Source: Variovorax paradoxus (lineage in GTDB: Bacteria > Pseudomonadota > Gammaproteobacteria > Burkholderiales > Burkholderiaceae_C). From it: a stretch of DNA of 64,000 bases. Shown piece by piece: positions 55,878-64,000 of this stretch; position 1 is the first letter of the stretch; the number at the start of each line of letters is the position of its first letter. The notes under the pieces were generated by a model, which was not told the DNA's origin, ran no database searches, and worked only from the letters and a program-made list of their open reading frames with translations. Location of the stretch: NCBI RefSeq assembly GCF_009498455.1, contig NZ_CP045644.1, forward strand, positions 1,643,001 through 1,707,000, in the 5' to 3' direction. The translations under genes and the position numbers were made by a program.

Positions 55878-58151
55878 ATGAGCGCATTGCGGCGGCACTG
55901 GCCGCGCATTGCCATCACGCTGCTGCCGGTGCTATTGGCGCTGCTCCACGCCACCGGCGCTTGGCGGCTGGGCGTGATCGAGCATCTGGACCACCTGATC
56001 TACGACGCCCGCCTGCGCGCCACCATGCCGGGCACGCCCGACACGCGCGTCGTGATCGTCGACGTCGACGACGCCAGCCTGGCGCGCGAAGGCCAGTGGC
56101 CCTGGCCGCGCGACAAGATCGCCAGCCTCACGAATGAATTGCTGGTTCGCCAGCGCGCGGCCGTGTTGGGCTTCGACGTGATGTTTCTCGAGCCCGACCG
56201 CAGCTCCGGCCTCGGGCGCCTGAAAGAGATCGCAGCCGGACCGCTGCGCGGTGTGCCGGGTCTCGCCGCCGAGATCGACCGGCTCGCACCGACCCTCGAC
56301 CACGACGCGACCTTGGCCCAGGCCCTGCGCGGCCAGCGCGTGGCGCTCGGTTATTACTTCACGCGCACCGAACAGCCCAGCGCCAAGGGGCTGCTGCCCG
56401 CAACGCCGGTACTGCCGCCCGAGGCGTTTCCGCCCCACGCTTCCTTCGTCACGCTCTGGAACGGATTCGGGGCCAGCCTGCCGGTGCTGGCGAGTGCGGC
56501 GCCGGTCGCGGGGTTCCTCAACACCCTGGTCGGTGACGGTGGCGACGACGGCGTGATCCGCAGCGTGCCGCTCATCGCGCGCTACGAAGGCGAGCACGCG
56601 TCACCCGGGCACTACGAGTCGCTGGCGCTGGCGGTGTACCGGCTGGCGAACGGCTCGCCGCCGGTGCGGCCCGCGCTCGTGGCCGGCGACGGCGACTTTC
56701 CGCGCCTGCAGGCGCTGGTGCTCGGGTCGCTGCGCATCCCGGTCGACCAGAGTGCGAGCCTGCAGGTGCCGTTCCGCGGGCCGGGCGGTCCGCGTGCGGG
56801 GTCGTTCCGCTACGTGGCCGCCGCCGACGTGCTCGACGGCCGACTGGCGCCGGGCGAATTGAAGGGCAAGATCGTGCTGCTCGGCGCCACCGCACCCGGC
56901 CTGCAGGATTTGCGTGCCACCCCGGTCGGCGCGGCGTTCCCGGGCGTCGAAGTGCACGCCAACATCGTCTCCGGCTTGCTCGACAAGCGCCTGCTGGCCG
57001 TGCCCGACTACGCGCCGGGCTACGAGGTGCTGACCGTGCTGGCCGCGGGGCTGCTGCTCGCATTCGGGCTGTCGCTGCTGTCCGCGTCGCGCGCCGTGCT
57101 GCTCGGCGCGGGCGTGGTCGCCGCACTGGTCGGCCTCAACACCTGGCTCTACATCGGCCACAGCCTCGTGCTCCCGCTGGCGTCGGCGCTCGTCATGGCG
57201 GCGCTGGCCTTCGCGCTCAACATGAGCTGGGGCTACTTCGTCGAATCGCGCGCGCGGCGCGGGCTGGTGCGGCTCTTCGGCACCTATGTGCCGCCGCAGC
57301 TGGTCGACGAAATGCTCGTGCGCCCCGGCCGCTACAGCATGCGCGCCGAGAGCAAGGAAATGACCGTGATGTTCTGCGACATGCGCGACTTCACCCGGTT
57401 GTCCGAGCAGATGGCGCCGGCCGAACTGCAGGCCTTTCTGAACACCGTCTTCAGCCGGCTCACCGAGGTGATCAGCGCGCACCGCGGCACCGTCGACAAA
57501 TACATGGGCGACTGCGTCATGGCCTTCTGGGGCGCGCCCATCGACACGCCCGACCACGCCGCGCTCGCCGTGCAGGCCGCGCTCGACATGGCCGCCGCCG
57601 TGCACGACATCAACCGTCAGCACCGCGCCAACGGCCGCCCCGAAATCAGCGCCGGCATCGGCCTCAACAGCGGCCTCATGAGCGTGGGCGACATGGGCTC
57701 CACTGCCCGCCGCAGCTACACCGTGGTCGGCGACGCGGTCAATCTCGCGGCACGGCTGGAGGGCCTGAGCGGCCACTACGGCGTCGAGATCGTGGCCAGC
57801 GGTGCCACCCGCGACGCGGCGCCCGGATTCGTCTGGCAGGAACTCGACAGCGTGCGCGTCAAGGGCAAGGCCCAGGCCGTCGCGATCTACACCCCGCTCG
57901 CGGTGCAGGTCGGCACCGACGCCGACGCCGACGCGCAGGACAGCACACGGCAGCAACTCGAGCGCTGGCGCGAGGTGCTCACCGCCTACCGACGCCAGGA
58001 TTGGGCGCTGGGCCGAAACTTGCTGGCTCCCCTGCTCGCCGCGGATGCGAAAAAAGTCCTTTACCAGCTCTACGCCCAGCGTTTAGCCTCGATGGCGCTT
58101 CGCCCGCAAGACCCGGACTGGGACGGCGCCACCCGGTTCGACACCAAATGA
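55878..58151 (+). CDS. CHASE2-domain adenylate/guanylate cyclase
   Basis: 757 residues. An N-terminal span (IAITLLPVLLALL), a periplasmic CHASE2 sensor (about 35-370), then three spans (about 383-455), and a class III cyclase domain (from about 490) with metal Asps Asp501 (CDMRDF) and Asp545 (KYMGD), substrate Lys541, and GDAVNLAARLE with Asp619 and Arg626. The usual CHASE2-TM-cyclase architecture. It makes cAMP or cGMP in response to an unknown external signal. The phosphodiesterase gene follows. Confidence 0.93.
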   Translation: MSALRRHWPRIAITLLPVLLALLHATGAWRLGVIEHLDHLIYDARLRATMPGTPDTRVVIVDVDDASLAREGQWPWPRDKIASLTNELLVRQRAAVLGFDVMFLEPDRSSGLGRLKEIAAGPLRGVPGLAAEIDRLAPTLDHDATLAQALRGQRVALGYYFTRTEQPSAKGLLPATPVLPPEAFPPHASFVTLWNGFGASLPVLASAAPVAGFLNTLVGDGGDDGVIRSVPLIARYEGEHASPGHYESLALAVYRLANGSPPVRPALVAGDGDFPRLQALVLGSLRIPVDQSASLQVPFRGPGGPRAGSFRYVAAADVLDGRLAPGELKGKIVLLGATAPGLQDLRATPVGAAFPGVEVHANIVSGLLDKRLLAVPDYAPGYEVLTVLAAGLLLAFGLSLLSASRAVLLGAGVVAALVGLNTWLYIGHSLVLPLASALVMAALAFALNMSWGYFVESRARRGLVRLFGTYVPPQLVDEMLVRPGRYSMRAESKEMTVMFCDMRDFTRLSEQMAPAELQAFLNTVFSRLTEVISAHRGTVDKYMGDCVMAFWGAPIDTPDHAALAVQAALDMAAAVHDINRQHRANGRPEISAGIGLNSGLMSVGDMGSTARRSYTVVGDAVNLAARLEGLSGHYGVEIVASGATRDAAPGFVWQELDSVRVKGKAQAVAIYTPLAVQVGTDADADAQDSTRQQLERWREVLTAYRRQDWALGRNLLAPLLAADAKKVLYQLYAQRLASMALRPQDPDWDGATRFDTK

Positions 58152-58180
58152 CGACAGACGCAACCAAGGGGTCTTCCACA

Positions 58181-58984
58181 ATGCAGGTACGCGTGCTGGG
58201 TTGCTCGGGCGCCATCGCCAAGGACTGCCGCACCACCTCGTTCCTGGTCGATGCGGACCTGCTCGTGGACGCCGGCACGGGCGTCGGCGATCTCACCCTC
58301 GACGAGATGGCCGCCATCGACGACGTGGTGCTCACCCACTCGCACCTCGACCACATCGCCGCCCTGCCCCTGATGCTCGACGCCGTCGGCAGCCGCCGCA
58401 CCCGGCCGCTGCGCGTGCATGCATTGGCCGCCACCATCGACGCGCTGCGGGCGCATGTGTTCAACAACGTCATCTGGCCGAATTTCGAACGCATTCCCAG
58501 CCCCGAATCGCCCTTCGTGAGCTTCCACGAGATCGCCGTCGGCCAATGCCTCGAACTGGGCAGCGACGCCCCCAAGCTCATCGAAGTGCTGCCGGCGGTT
58601 CACACCGTTCCCGCCTGCGGCTTCGCGATCCGCCGGGCCGAAGGCGGCGCCCACTGGGTCTTCAGCGGCGACACCGAACGCAACCCGCCCTTCTGGGAGC
58701 GCATCAACGCCATCGACGTCGCGATGCTCGTCATCGAGACGGCCTTCAGCTCCCGCGAGGAGGCCTTGGCCGAACGCAGCCTGCACCTGTCGCCGGTGGC
58801 GCTGGCGCACGAGCTGGCGCAGATCGATCCGGGCAAGCAATACCCGATCTACATCACCCACACCAAGCCGGCGGAGACCGAAGAAATCATGAGCCAGATC
58901 GAGATGCTGGCAGGGCGCGAGGTGGCAGGGTTGGCGCAGCGGGACATTCGCTGGCTCAAGGCAAACGGGGTGCTGACCTTCTGA
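58181..58984 (+). CDS. Metallo-beta-lactamase fold cyclic-nucleotide phosphodiesterase
   Basis: 267 residues from the ATG at 58181, which has AAGGGG 9 bases upstream; an ATG at 58148 overlapping the cyclase stop is an alternative. The fold signature is THSHLDHIAAL (metal ligands HxHxDH), with VHTVPACGFAIRRAEG and the WVFSGDTERN aspartate and THTKPAE His. Class II PDEs of this fold degrade cAMP. It lies right behind the cyclase, so both ends of the messenger cycle are in one unit. Confidence 0.87.
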   Translation: MQVRVLGCSGAIAKDCRTTSFLVDADLLVDAGTGVGDLTLDEMAAIDDVVLTHSHLDHIAALPLMLDAVGSRRTRPLRVHALAATIDALRAHVFNNVIWPNFERIPSPESPFVSFHEIAVGQCLELGSDAPKLIEVLPAVHTVPACGFAIRRAEGGAHWVFSGDTERNPPFWERINAIDVAMLVIETAFSSREEALAERSLHLSPVALAHELAQIDPGKQYPIYITHTKPAETEEIMSQIEMLAGREVAGLAQRDIRWLKANGVLTF

Positions 58985-59185
58985 CCGGGCCCGGTTGGGC
59001 ATGACAAATTTGTCGACACAATTGGCATCTGAGTGCGAGTTGTGTCACATCATGTAACCATCTTGTGACCAAAGACGGCCCTAGCGAGGGCTGCAGGGTG
59101 GTGAAGCCGGGTGGCACGGATGCTGCGGAAGTTACTCCGCTCCGGGCTGGTTCCCGGGCTCTACAAACCAACCTGGAGTTAATGA

Positions 59186-59695
59186 ATGAACCGTCGTTCT
59201 ATCGCACGCAATGTGCAAAAGGGTTTCACCCTGATCGAATTGATGATCGTTGTGGCGATCATTGGTATCTTGGCTGCTGTGGCGCTGCCGGCGTATCAGG
59301 ACTACACGGTCCGTGCTAAGGTTTCTGAAATTGTGCTGGCGGCTTCGTCTTGCCGTACTACCGTCACAGAAGCTGTTCAATCGACTTCTGCAACTACCTT
59401 GACCGCTGCAATGTTCCCGTGCGACGGCGGCGCTGCTTCGGGCGTGACGGTGTCGAAGTATGTCAAGAGCATCGCAGTCGATGCTAATGGCAAGGTCACC
59501 GTGACCTCACAAGGCATCTCTCAATTGACTGCGGGATCTGCCGATGTCTTGACGCTTGTTCCGTTGACCGATGCGACCACCGCCCTGGCTGCAGCCAGTG
59601 GAGCGGGTAAGACAATCTTCGCTTGGAGGTGCGGTGCTTCGTCGGATCTGACGACCATCCCTCCGAAGTATCTCCCAGGCTCTTGCCGCGGGTAA
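59186..59695 (+). CDS. pilA: Type IV pilin PilA
   Basis: 169 residues. The short leader ends in QKG, then [31 protein letters not shown], with cleavage by PilD before Phe and Glu5 for assembly. Cysteines at the C-terminus (WRCGASSD and GSCRG) form the D-region loop with SSCRTT. It is the major pilus subunit for attachment, twitching and DNA uptake. It is followed by a terminator and then by a putative pilin O-glycosylation gene. The pilin lacks a C-terminal Ser, so classic TfpO-type modification of a terminal Ser is unlikely. Confidence 0.94.
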   Translation: MNRRSIARNVQKGFTLIELMIVVAIIGILAAVALPAYQDYTVRAKVSEIVLAASSCRTTVTEAVQSTSATTLTAAMFPCDGGAASGVTVSKYVKSIAVDANGKVTVTSQGISQLTAGSADVLTLVPLTDATTALAAASGAGKTIFAWRCGASSDLTTIPPKYLPGSCRG

Positions 59696-59707
59696 TTTTT
59701 TAAATCT

Positions 59708-59739
59708 AAAAAGCGCTCCCTTGGGAGCGCTTTTTTTTT
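59708..59739 (+). terminator. Rho-independent terminator after pilA
   Basis: AAAAAGCGCTCCC, then TT, then GGGAGCGC followed by T10. It is directly before the next gene start. Confidence 0.93.
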
Positions 59740-59749
59740 GAAATCAAAC

Positions 59750-61444
59750 ATGCGGATGATGGCGTTCTTGGGGGGCATGCTGGCATTAAGCCTGCTAAAC
59801 CCGGAGCATTTCATGCCTTGGCCAGCTTTCGGGAATGATTTTTTGGCCGGAATTGGATTCTTTCCTCTTGGGGGTTATGTTATATGGAAGTGCACTGGCG
59901 TTCCAAAAATTGCGTTACCCATATTTTTTCTTTCACTGACCCCTTTGTTGCAGATGGCAACTGGAAGAATTTTATTCCTTGGTGACGGTTGGATTGCGTG
60001 GGTGTATATCTCTGCCGCGTTTATTTCCGTGGTTTCGGCGGCCAATTTTTTGCGCGAGAGCAAGTTGCAAAATCCAATGCTGGAAGTTCAGCCGCTGATT
60101 TTGGCGTTGATCGCTGCCTCCATTCTTTTGGTGGGGATTTCATTGATCCAATGGCTTGATTTTGATTTTCTTTCCGAGTTTATTGCGAAGCCCCAAGCCA
60201 AGGGGCGGTATGGCGCAAATCTAGCGCAGCCGAATCAGCTCGCAATTGTTCTTTTGTTAGGCGTGGCAAGCACCTTATTTTTGTTTGAAAATAGGATGTT
60301 GAATGCATGTTCGGCGACGTTGTTGGCTGCATTTTTGATACTTGGCCTCGCAATGACGCAGTCACGAATGACTTTTATCGCGTTGTTTTTTTTGTGGGTA
60401 TTGTTTTGGAGCCTTCGGCAACGAGCTTCGCTGCGTACGTCGGGGACATCAATTCTATTTTTAAGTGGATTTTTTGGTTTGATGATGTTCGCCTGGCCCT
60501 TGGTCAATGAGATCCTTTTATTGGGAGGGGCGCCTTCGTTGATTGGCCGATTGAGCAAAGACAGTCGCTTCGATATTTGGAAAAGCATGATTGACGCCGC
60601 TAGCCAATTACCATGGACCGGTTATGGTTGGGGGCAAATCCCTCTGGCCCAACAGGCAACGGCACTGGAGCATCCAGCAACATACGCATTTTTTGATTCG
60701 ACCCACAACCTCGGGCTAGATATTGCCGTTTCAGCAGGGCTGCCTGTGGCGGTGATATTTTCTTTATGGGTAATGTTGTGGTTCAAAAAGCAAATTGCCA
60801 ACTGTCGAGATCCTTTGTCATGGAGTGTCTTGCTGGCGGTAGGATTTGCTTTTTGTCATGCCATGGTTGAGTATCCACTAACGTATGCTTATATATTGCT
60901 GCCCATTTGCTTTTTCATGGGGGCATTAAGTCGAATTGATGTAATTAAGTTCGAAGTGAATGGAGAAAATCTACCCTCATTCCGATGGGGGATTGCTGGA
61001 GTCAGTGTACTTACATTGGTGGGTTTTGTTGTGGTTTCAAACGAATACATTCGATTTGAAAATGACTGGCGCCACACCCGGATGAAGATTTCCGGAATTT
61101 CCTCCGCTGAAGAAGGCTGGGAAGCTTATAGGCCAATTTTCTTGACTCAATTGCGGGATTATTCGGAGTTTGCGAGAACAGTACCCGAGCGGGGCATGAC
61201 AGAAGAGAAAATTCTCTGGATGAGTGAAGTCGCAAAGCGCTTTGGTCAACCATCGGTGCTGACAAGGTACGCGATAGCGGCAGCGCTAAACGGAAAGCCG
61301 GAGGCGGCAGCGCATTCATTGGCATTGCTATGCAAGACCCAGGCGCCTCGTGTCTGTGTCAAAGTTTTGGAAAATTGGCGGACGATTTCTTCTGATCCGA
61401 CTTACCCGGAGCTGAAATTGGTCGCACTTCCCGAATTAGGTTGA
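59750..61444 (+). CDS. PglL/Wzy-type O-oligosaccharyltransferase-like membrane protein
   Basis: 564 residues from the ATG at 59750. The TTG at 59738 has GGGAG from the terminator stem as a possible ribosome-binding site and is an alternative. It has about 10-12 hydrophobic segments and the Wzy_C-type loop STHNLGLDIAVSAGLP (60698-60745), then a C-terminal domain after the last span. Such proteins transfer sugars to pilin (TfpO, PglL) or ligate O-antigen. GC content is clearly lower than its neighbours, so acquisition is likely. It abuts a truncated J-domain gene at 61445. Confidence 0.82.
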   Translation: MRMMAFLGGMLALSLLNPEHFMPWPAFGNDFLAGIGFFPLGGYVIWKCTGVPKIALPIFFLSLTPLLQMATGRILFLGDGWIAWVYISAAFISVVSAANFLRESKLQNPMLEVQPLILALIAASILLVGISLIQWLDFDFLSEFIAKPQAKGRYGANLAQPNQLAIVLLLGVASTLFLFENRMLNACSATLLAAFLILGLAMTQSRMTFIALFFLWVLFWSLRQRASLRTSGTSILFLSGFFGLMMFAWPLVNEILLLGGAPSLIGRLSKDSRFDIWKSMIDAASQLPWTGYGWGQIPLAQQATALEHPATYAFFDSTHNLGLDIAVSAGLPVAVIFSLWVMLWFKKQIANCRDPLSWSVLLAVGFAFCHAMVEYPLTYAYILLPICFFMGALSRIDVIKFEVNGENLPSFRWGIAGVSVLTLVGFVVVSNEYIRFENDWRHTRMKISGISSAEEGWEAYRPIFLTQLRDYSEFARTVPERGMTEEKILWMSEVAKRFGQPSVLTRYAIAAALNGKPEAAAHSLALLCKTQAPRVCVKVLENWRTISSDPTYPELKLVALPELG

Positions 61445-61844
61445 AGCGAACCAGGCCTACGCGGCCAACGACCTGCTCGCGCTGCTGGAACTGCAACCCC
61501 AGATCGAGCAGATCGACGCCAGCCATATCGCGAGCGCCAGTGCCGAGCGCTTGAGGCACTCCAACAAGGTGCTGGGCGAACAACTGGTGGAACTGAAGGC
61601 GGAGATCGAGGGCGTCGAGCTGCGGTTCTGCTACGACCACGGGCTCGAGCCCGGCCGCGCCGCCATCGACCCGCGCAAGCTGGGCCCGTTGCTCGAGAAG
61701 CACTGTCGGCAACTGCGCCTGGAACTGAGCCAGCAGCAGCACGAGTTGGGCATGCTGGCCGACACGGCAGCGACCAAGCGCTGGCTCAAGCAGCAGCGGC
61801 AGTTGCTGCACGATCCGGCTTACGGATTCGACCCGTTCTTTTAA
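61445..61844 (+). pseudogene. J-domain protein remnant, C-terminal part only
   Basis: The frame is open directly from the stop of the previous gene and encodes ANQAYAANDLLALLELQPQIEQIDASHIASASAERLRHSNKVLGEQLVELKAEIEGVE, then TAATKRWLKQQRQLL to the TAA at 61842-61844. I know this as the C-terminal part of DnaJ/J-domain proteins of Comamonadaceae (about 350 residues); the J domain and most of the protein are missing. It has no start codon until ATG/TTG at 61551. The break is exactly at the low-GC gene end, so that insertion removed the 5' part. Confidence 0.78.
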
Positions 61845-61941
61845 GCGCGCGGACCGGCACTGCGCTTGCTTCGTCAGTTCGCGATGACTTCCCGCCACAT
61901 GATCCGCGTGAGATTCGATGCGAGCGCCATAGAGCGCATCT

Positions 61942-62559
61942 TCACCGCATCGACAGCGATGTGTTGTCGAACACCACTTCCACTCGCAGCCGCGACTTGA
62001 CTGCCCGGCCATCGACTTCACCGGGAGAAAACTCCGCGGCCATGAAGGACTCGCGTACGGCTTGCTCGAAAGTCGAGGGAAGTGTCGGCACCTCTGCATC
62101 GACGCGTTGAACCCGACCTTGCTCATCGATGAAGAGCAAAAGAATGCCCACAAGCCGGTCGGCCGCTAGTTCACCAAGCGGAGGCTCGAGCACGATGCTC
62201 GTCTTGGCAATGGGTGGTGTCGACAGTTGGCTGCGTGGAACGTAGTTGTCGACTTCAACCTCGCTTGTGACGGAGGCGGGCGGCGCAGTAGATGGCGTGC
62301 TTGCCGACAGTTCCTCCGTAAGGATCGGTTCACTCCCTGATGAATGAGGCGCTCCGGTCGTCAGAAGGACGGCATGGACTGGCAAAAGCGGGGGCAAGGA
62401 AGGATGGGCGCGGACCGTTCGCACTCGCATGGAGGCGACAGCACTTCCAACTGCACCGTTCGCGGCCTGCCTTGGGGCGACGGATGAGATGCATGTCGAA
62501 AGCGCAGCAACGTGAAGTGCCAGAGAGAGCACTGCACTCGCACAAAGTATGTATCGCAT
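61942..62559 (-). CDS. TonB-C-like periplasmic protein
   Basis: 205 residues. A N-terminal signal or anchor (YILCASAVLSLALHVAALS), a Pro/Ser/Thr-rich middle (about 45-115) and a C-terminal domain from about 125 with RLVGILLLFIDEQGRVQRVDAEVPTLPSTFEQAVRESFMAAEFSPGEVDGRAVKSRLRVEVVF, the TonB_C fold. Near the pilY1 gene on the same strand; it may energise or stabilise an envelope complex, but role is not known. It is preceded by a GC hairpin (62568-62587) only 8 bp before the ATG. Confidence 0.72.
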   Translation of the reverse strand: MRYILCASAVLSLALHVAALSTCISSVAPRQAANGAVGSAVASMRVRTVRAHPSLPPLLPVHAVLLTTGAPHSSGSEPILTEELSASTPSTAPPASVTSEVEVDNYVPRSQLSTPPIAKTSIVLEPPLGELAADRLVGILLLFIDEQGRVQRVDAEVPTLPSTFEQAVRESFMAAEFSPGEVDGRAVKSRLRVEVVFDNTSLSMR

Positions 62560-62567
62560 CTTTGCCT

Positions 62568-62587
62568 GGCCCGGCGCACGCCGGGCC
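62568..62587 (-). other. GC hairpin in front of the TonB-like start
   Basis: GGCCCGGC and GCCGGGCC with GCAC loop, perfect 8-bp stem. It sits between pilY1 stop (62608) and the ATG at 62559, covering the ribosome-binding site zone. Could be a terminator (no U-run) or translation-control hairpin. Confidence 0.45.
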
Positions 62588-62607
62588 GGGACCGCCTTTA
62601 TCGCAGA

Positions 62608-64000
62608 TCAGTCCACCAGCTCACGCCAGGAGGTCCGATGCACACTGCCAGAGCCTGAGGACGTTGCCACCGGCGGCGTTTCAACCACGTTGTCGCCATT
62701 GCTCTTCTGATAAATGATGCGGGCATTGCCGTTGCTGTCCTGCACCCACGTCATGCCCATGATCAATCCGTCAGTGCTCCAGAGACCACCGGCCGGGTTG
62801 GTGGTGACTACGCCGCCATTGGCCACGTTGAGGTAGTAGCGCCAGGCTGTGCCGCCCGATGCGCAGGCATCACCGTTCGGGATGGCGGTGGCAATCGACA
62901 GGGTGGTGTATTGCAGGCCTAGGTTGGTGTTCACGCGTTCGCGCGAATGCGGCAGATCAATCCACCATCCTCCCTTGGTCGACCAGTTGACCGCCGTGTT
63001 GGATACCGAAGCCGCAGTGGCCGTTGCCACGGGGCCGTTCAAGGTGAATGTCTGCCTGACGAAGTTCGCAGTATCGGCGCGCACGTCGCTCCATCCGTTG
63101 GCAGTCAGTGTGTCTCTCACCGCATAGATGCTTTGCTGCGTCGAATCCGCGATGTCGGTTGCGCCGAGGTAGCGGCCCGTCGCAACCACGACCACCGGTC
63201 GGCCTGAAATTTCAACGGTTTCCGGTTTGGTCGTGATGGGTTGGGGCGTCGAAGCGTCGATCTGGAACTTGGCGAGTCGCATCGCTGCCCGGTTGGGCGG
63301 CAGGAGCGCGTCAATATCGAAACGCCAGAGGTTGCCTTGCAGATCGCCGCCATAGAAGCGCTTGGCCGTGTTGTCGCTGGTGCTTTCGATCCAGGCGTTG
63401 ATCTTTGCCAGGCCGCTCGGATCCGTGTTGCTGCCGTCGCTGGTGGCGATGTCCAGCAGCAGGGCGCCGGTATTGGCATTCAGCACGTAGAGGTGCCCCT
63501 TGCCGTCGGCGTTGTTGTAGCCAGAGGCGAAGGCAACGATCCACGTGCCGTCGCTGCGTTTGGCAATCACCGGATTGCCAAAGCTGAGGCCCAGGTTGGC
63601 GTCGGTGAACTCCCAAAGGGCTTTGGGATCGTTGGGGTCGGTGATGTCGAGTGCGTAGTAACCGCGTCCGCCGCTGTTGAGGCCGCCAACGACAATGGTC
63701 TTCCAGGTGGTTCCGACCTTGATGTCGCCCATGACCGGCGCGCCGTCCACGGAGTATTGGTGCTTCGAGCCATAGCTCGTGTCGGCCATCTTGTAGAGGT
63801 TGGGCATGACGGCGCTCGGAACATAGGCCCAGAGCTCGGTGCCGCCCGTGTCGTTGGTGGCGGCCGAGAAGGCGTGCAGCATGCCGTCGTTCGAGCCCAC
63901 ATACACCACGGGCGTACGCGTTGCCTTCGCCGTGACGAAATCGGCGTAGCCTGCGTCGGCATACCGGAACGGCGGCTTCCCGACATGGACCGGCGCGCCG
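62608..64000 (-). CDS. pilY1: PilY1/PilC C-terminal beta-propeller, partial
   Basis: The frame is open to the right edge (codons end in phase at 63999), so about 464 C-terminal residues are seen, with the start outside the window. The beta-propeller blades start TRTPVVYVGSNDGMLHAFSA and contain WAYVPSAVMPNLYKM, then YSVDGAPVMGDI, AFASGYNNADGKG and FYGGDLQGNLWRFDIDAL, all typical of PilC_C/Neisseria PilC. It is a tip adhesin and pilus-biogenesis protein exported to the cell surface. A Ser/Gly-rich end (SSGSGSVHRTSW) follows the propeller. Confidence 0.93.
   Translation of the reverse strand, partial: GAPVHVGKPPFRYADAGYADFVTAKATRTPVVYVGSNDGMLHAFSAATNDTGGTELWAYVPSAVMPNLYKMADTSYGSKHQYSVDGAPVMGDIKVGTTWKTIVVGGLNSGGRGYYALDITDPNDPKALWEFTDANLGLSFGNPVIAKRSDGTWIVAFASGYNNADGKGHLYVLNANTGALLLDIATSDGSNTDPSGLAKINAWIESTSDNTAKRFYGGDLQGNLWRFDIDALLPPNRAAMRLAKFQIDASTPQPITTKPETVEISGRPVVVVATGRYLGATDIADSTQQSIYAVRDTLTANGWSDVRADTANFVRQTFTLNGPVATATAASVSNTAVNWSTKGGWWIDLPHSRERVNTNLGLQYTTLSIATAIPNGDACASGGTAWRYYLNVANGGVVTTNPAGGLWSTDGLIMGMTWVQDSNGNARIIYQKSNGDNVVETPPVATSSGSGSVHRTSWRELVD

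Noticed and set aside
59023..59040. Sigma-54 promoter ahead of pilA (TGGCATCTGAGTGCGA)
   Set aside because: The GG and GC elements are separated by 9 bases instead of 10, and TTGC is TGCG, so it is only a near miss.
59044..59069. CRP/Vfr site near pilA next to the cyclase genes
   Set aside because: The half sites are TCACA then TGTGA, the reverse of the CRP arrangement, so the pattern is only an inverted repeat.

Overview
The window is GC-rich chromosomal DNA of a betaproteobacterium, most likely Comamonadaceae and Variovorax-like. The evidence is protein resemblance: Bug/TctC solute receptors, the recA-recX and sucC-sucD pairs, the SET and topoisomerase III-SWIB genes, and a J-domain protein remnant of a type I know from that family. 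No rRNA, tRNA, transposase, integrase or CRISPR array was seen. Most of it is housekeeping and catabolic sequence, with two low-GC insertions.

Layout. 1-8324: transketolase end, gapA, two lipoproteins, small oxidative/detoxification-type proteins (ABM monooxygenase, YciI, pirin, VOC), a CYTH-CHAD protein, an uncharacterised membrane protein and slyD. 8346-10807: a low-GC two-gene operon encoding an Abi/DRT-type reverse transcriptase and a small protein with a PD-(D/E)XK nuclease signature, wedged between slyD and a LysR gene whose 3' end seems rewritten by the insertion. This is the best candidate for an undescribed (anti-phage) system. 10926-15767: LysR, flavin reductase, pirin, M20 amidohydrolase and a Bug receptor. 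15821-16005: a long palindromic repeat. 16200-21632: a 4-hydroxyproline cluster (ABC receptor, epimerase, three dehydrogenase subunits, a GntR gene with an apparent frameshift). 21712-26361: desaturase, EamA exporter, small proteins, dbpA, a second-type infA and a cold-shock-like leader. 26778-36039: sugar isomerase, class I amidotransferase-like hydrolase, AidB, thioesterase, TetR, N-formylglutamate amidohydrolase, a Bug/LysR divergent pair, and a second Bug gene that is a deletion pseudogene.

36046-40772 carries topoisomerase III with a C-terminal Lys/Ala tail plus SWIB domain, divergent from a SET-domain lysine methyltransferase with a histone-H1-like tail, then birA. 40778-44757 is a TctDE-like two-component system split by an inverted lipoprotein gene. 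44823-45091 is a three-armed palindromic element. 45089-53442: MarR, recA-recX, membrane proteins, argC, sucCD.

53559-58984: TerC, then PP2C phosphatase, FHA protein, CHASE2-type nucleotide cyclase and a metallo-beta-lactamase-fold cyclic-nucleotide phosphodiesterase, which look like one signalling module. 59186-64000 is type IV pilus related: pilA, a low-GC O-oligosaccharyltransferase-like gene that abuts a decapitated J-domain gene, a TonB-C-like protein and the C-terminal part of pilY1.

All functions are inferred by reading motifs and from family knowledge; no database search was run.
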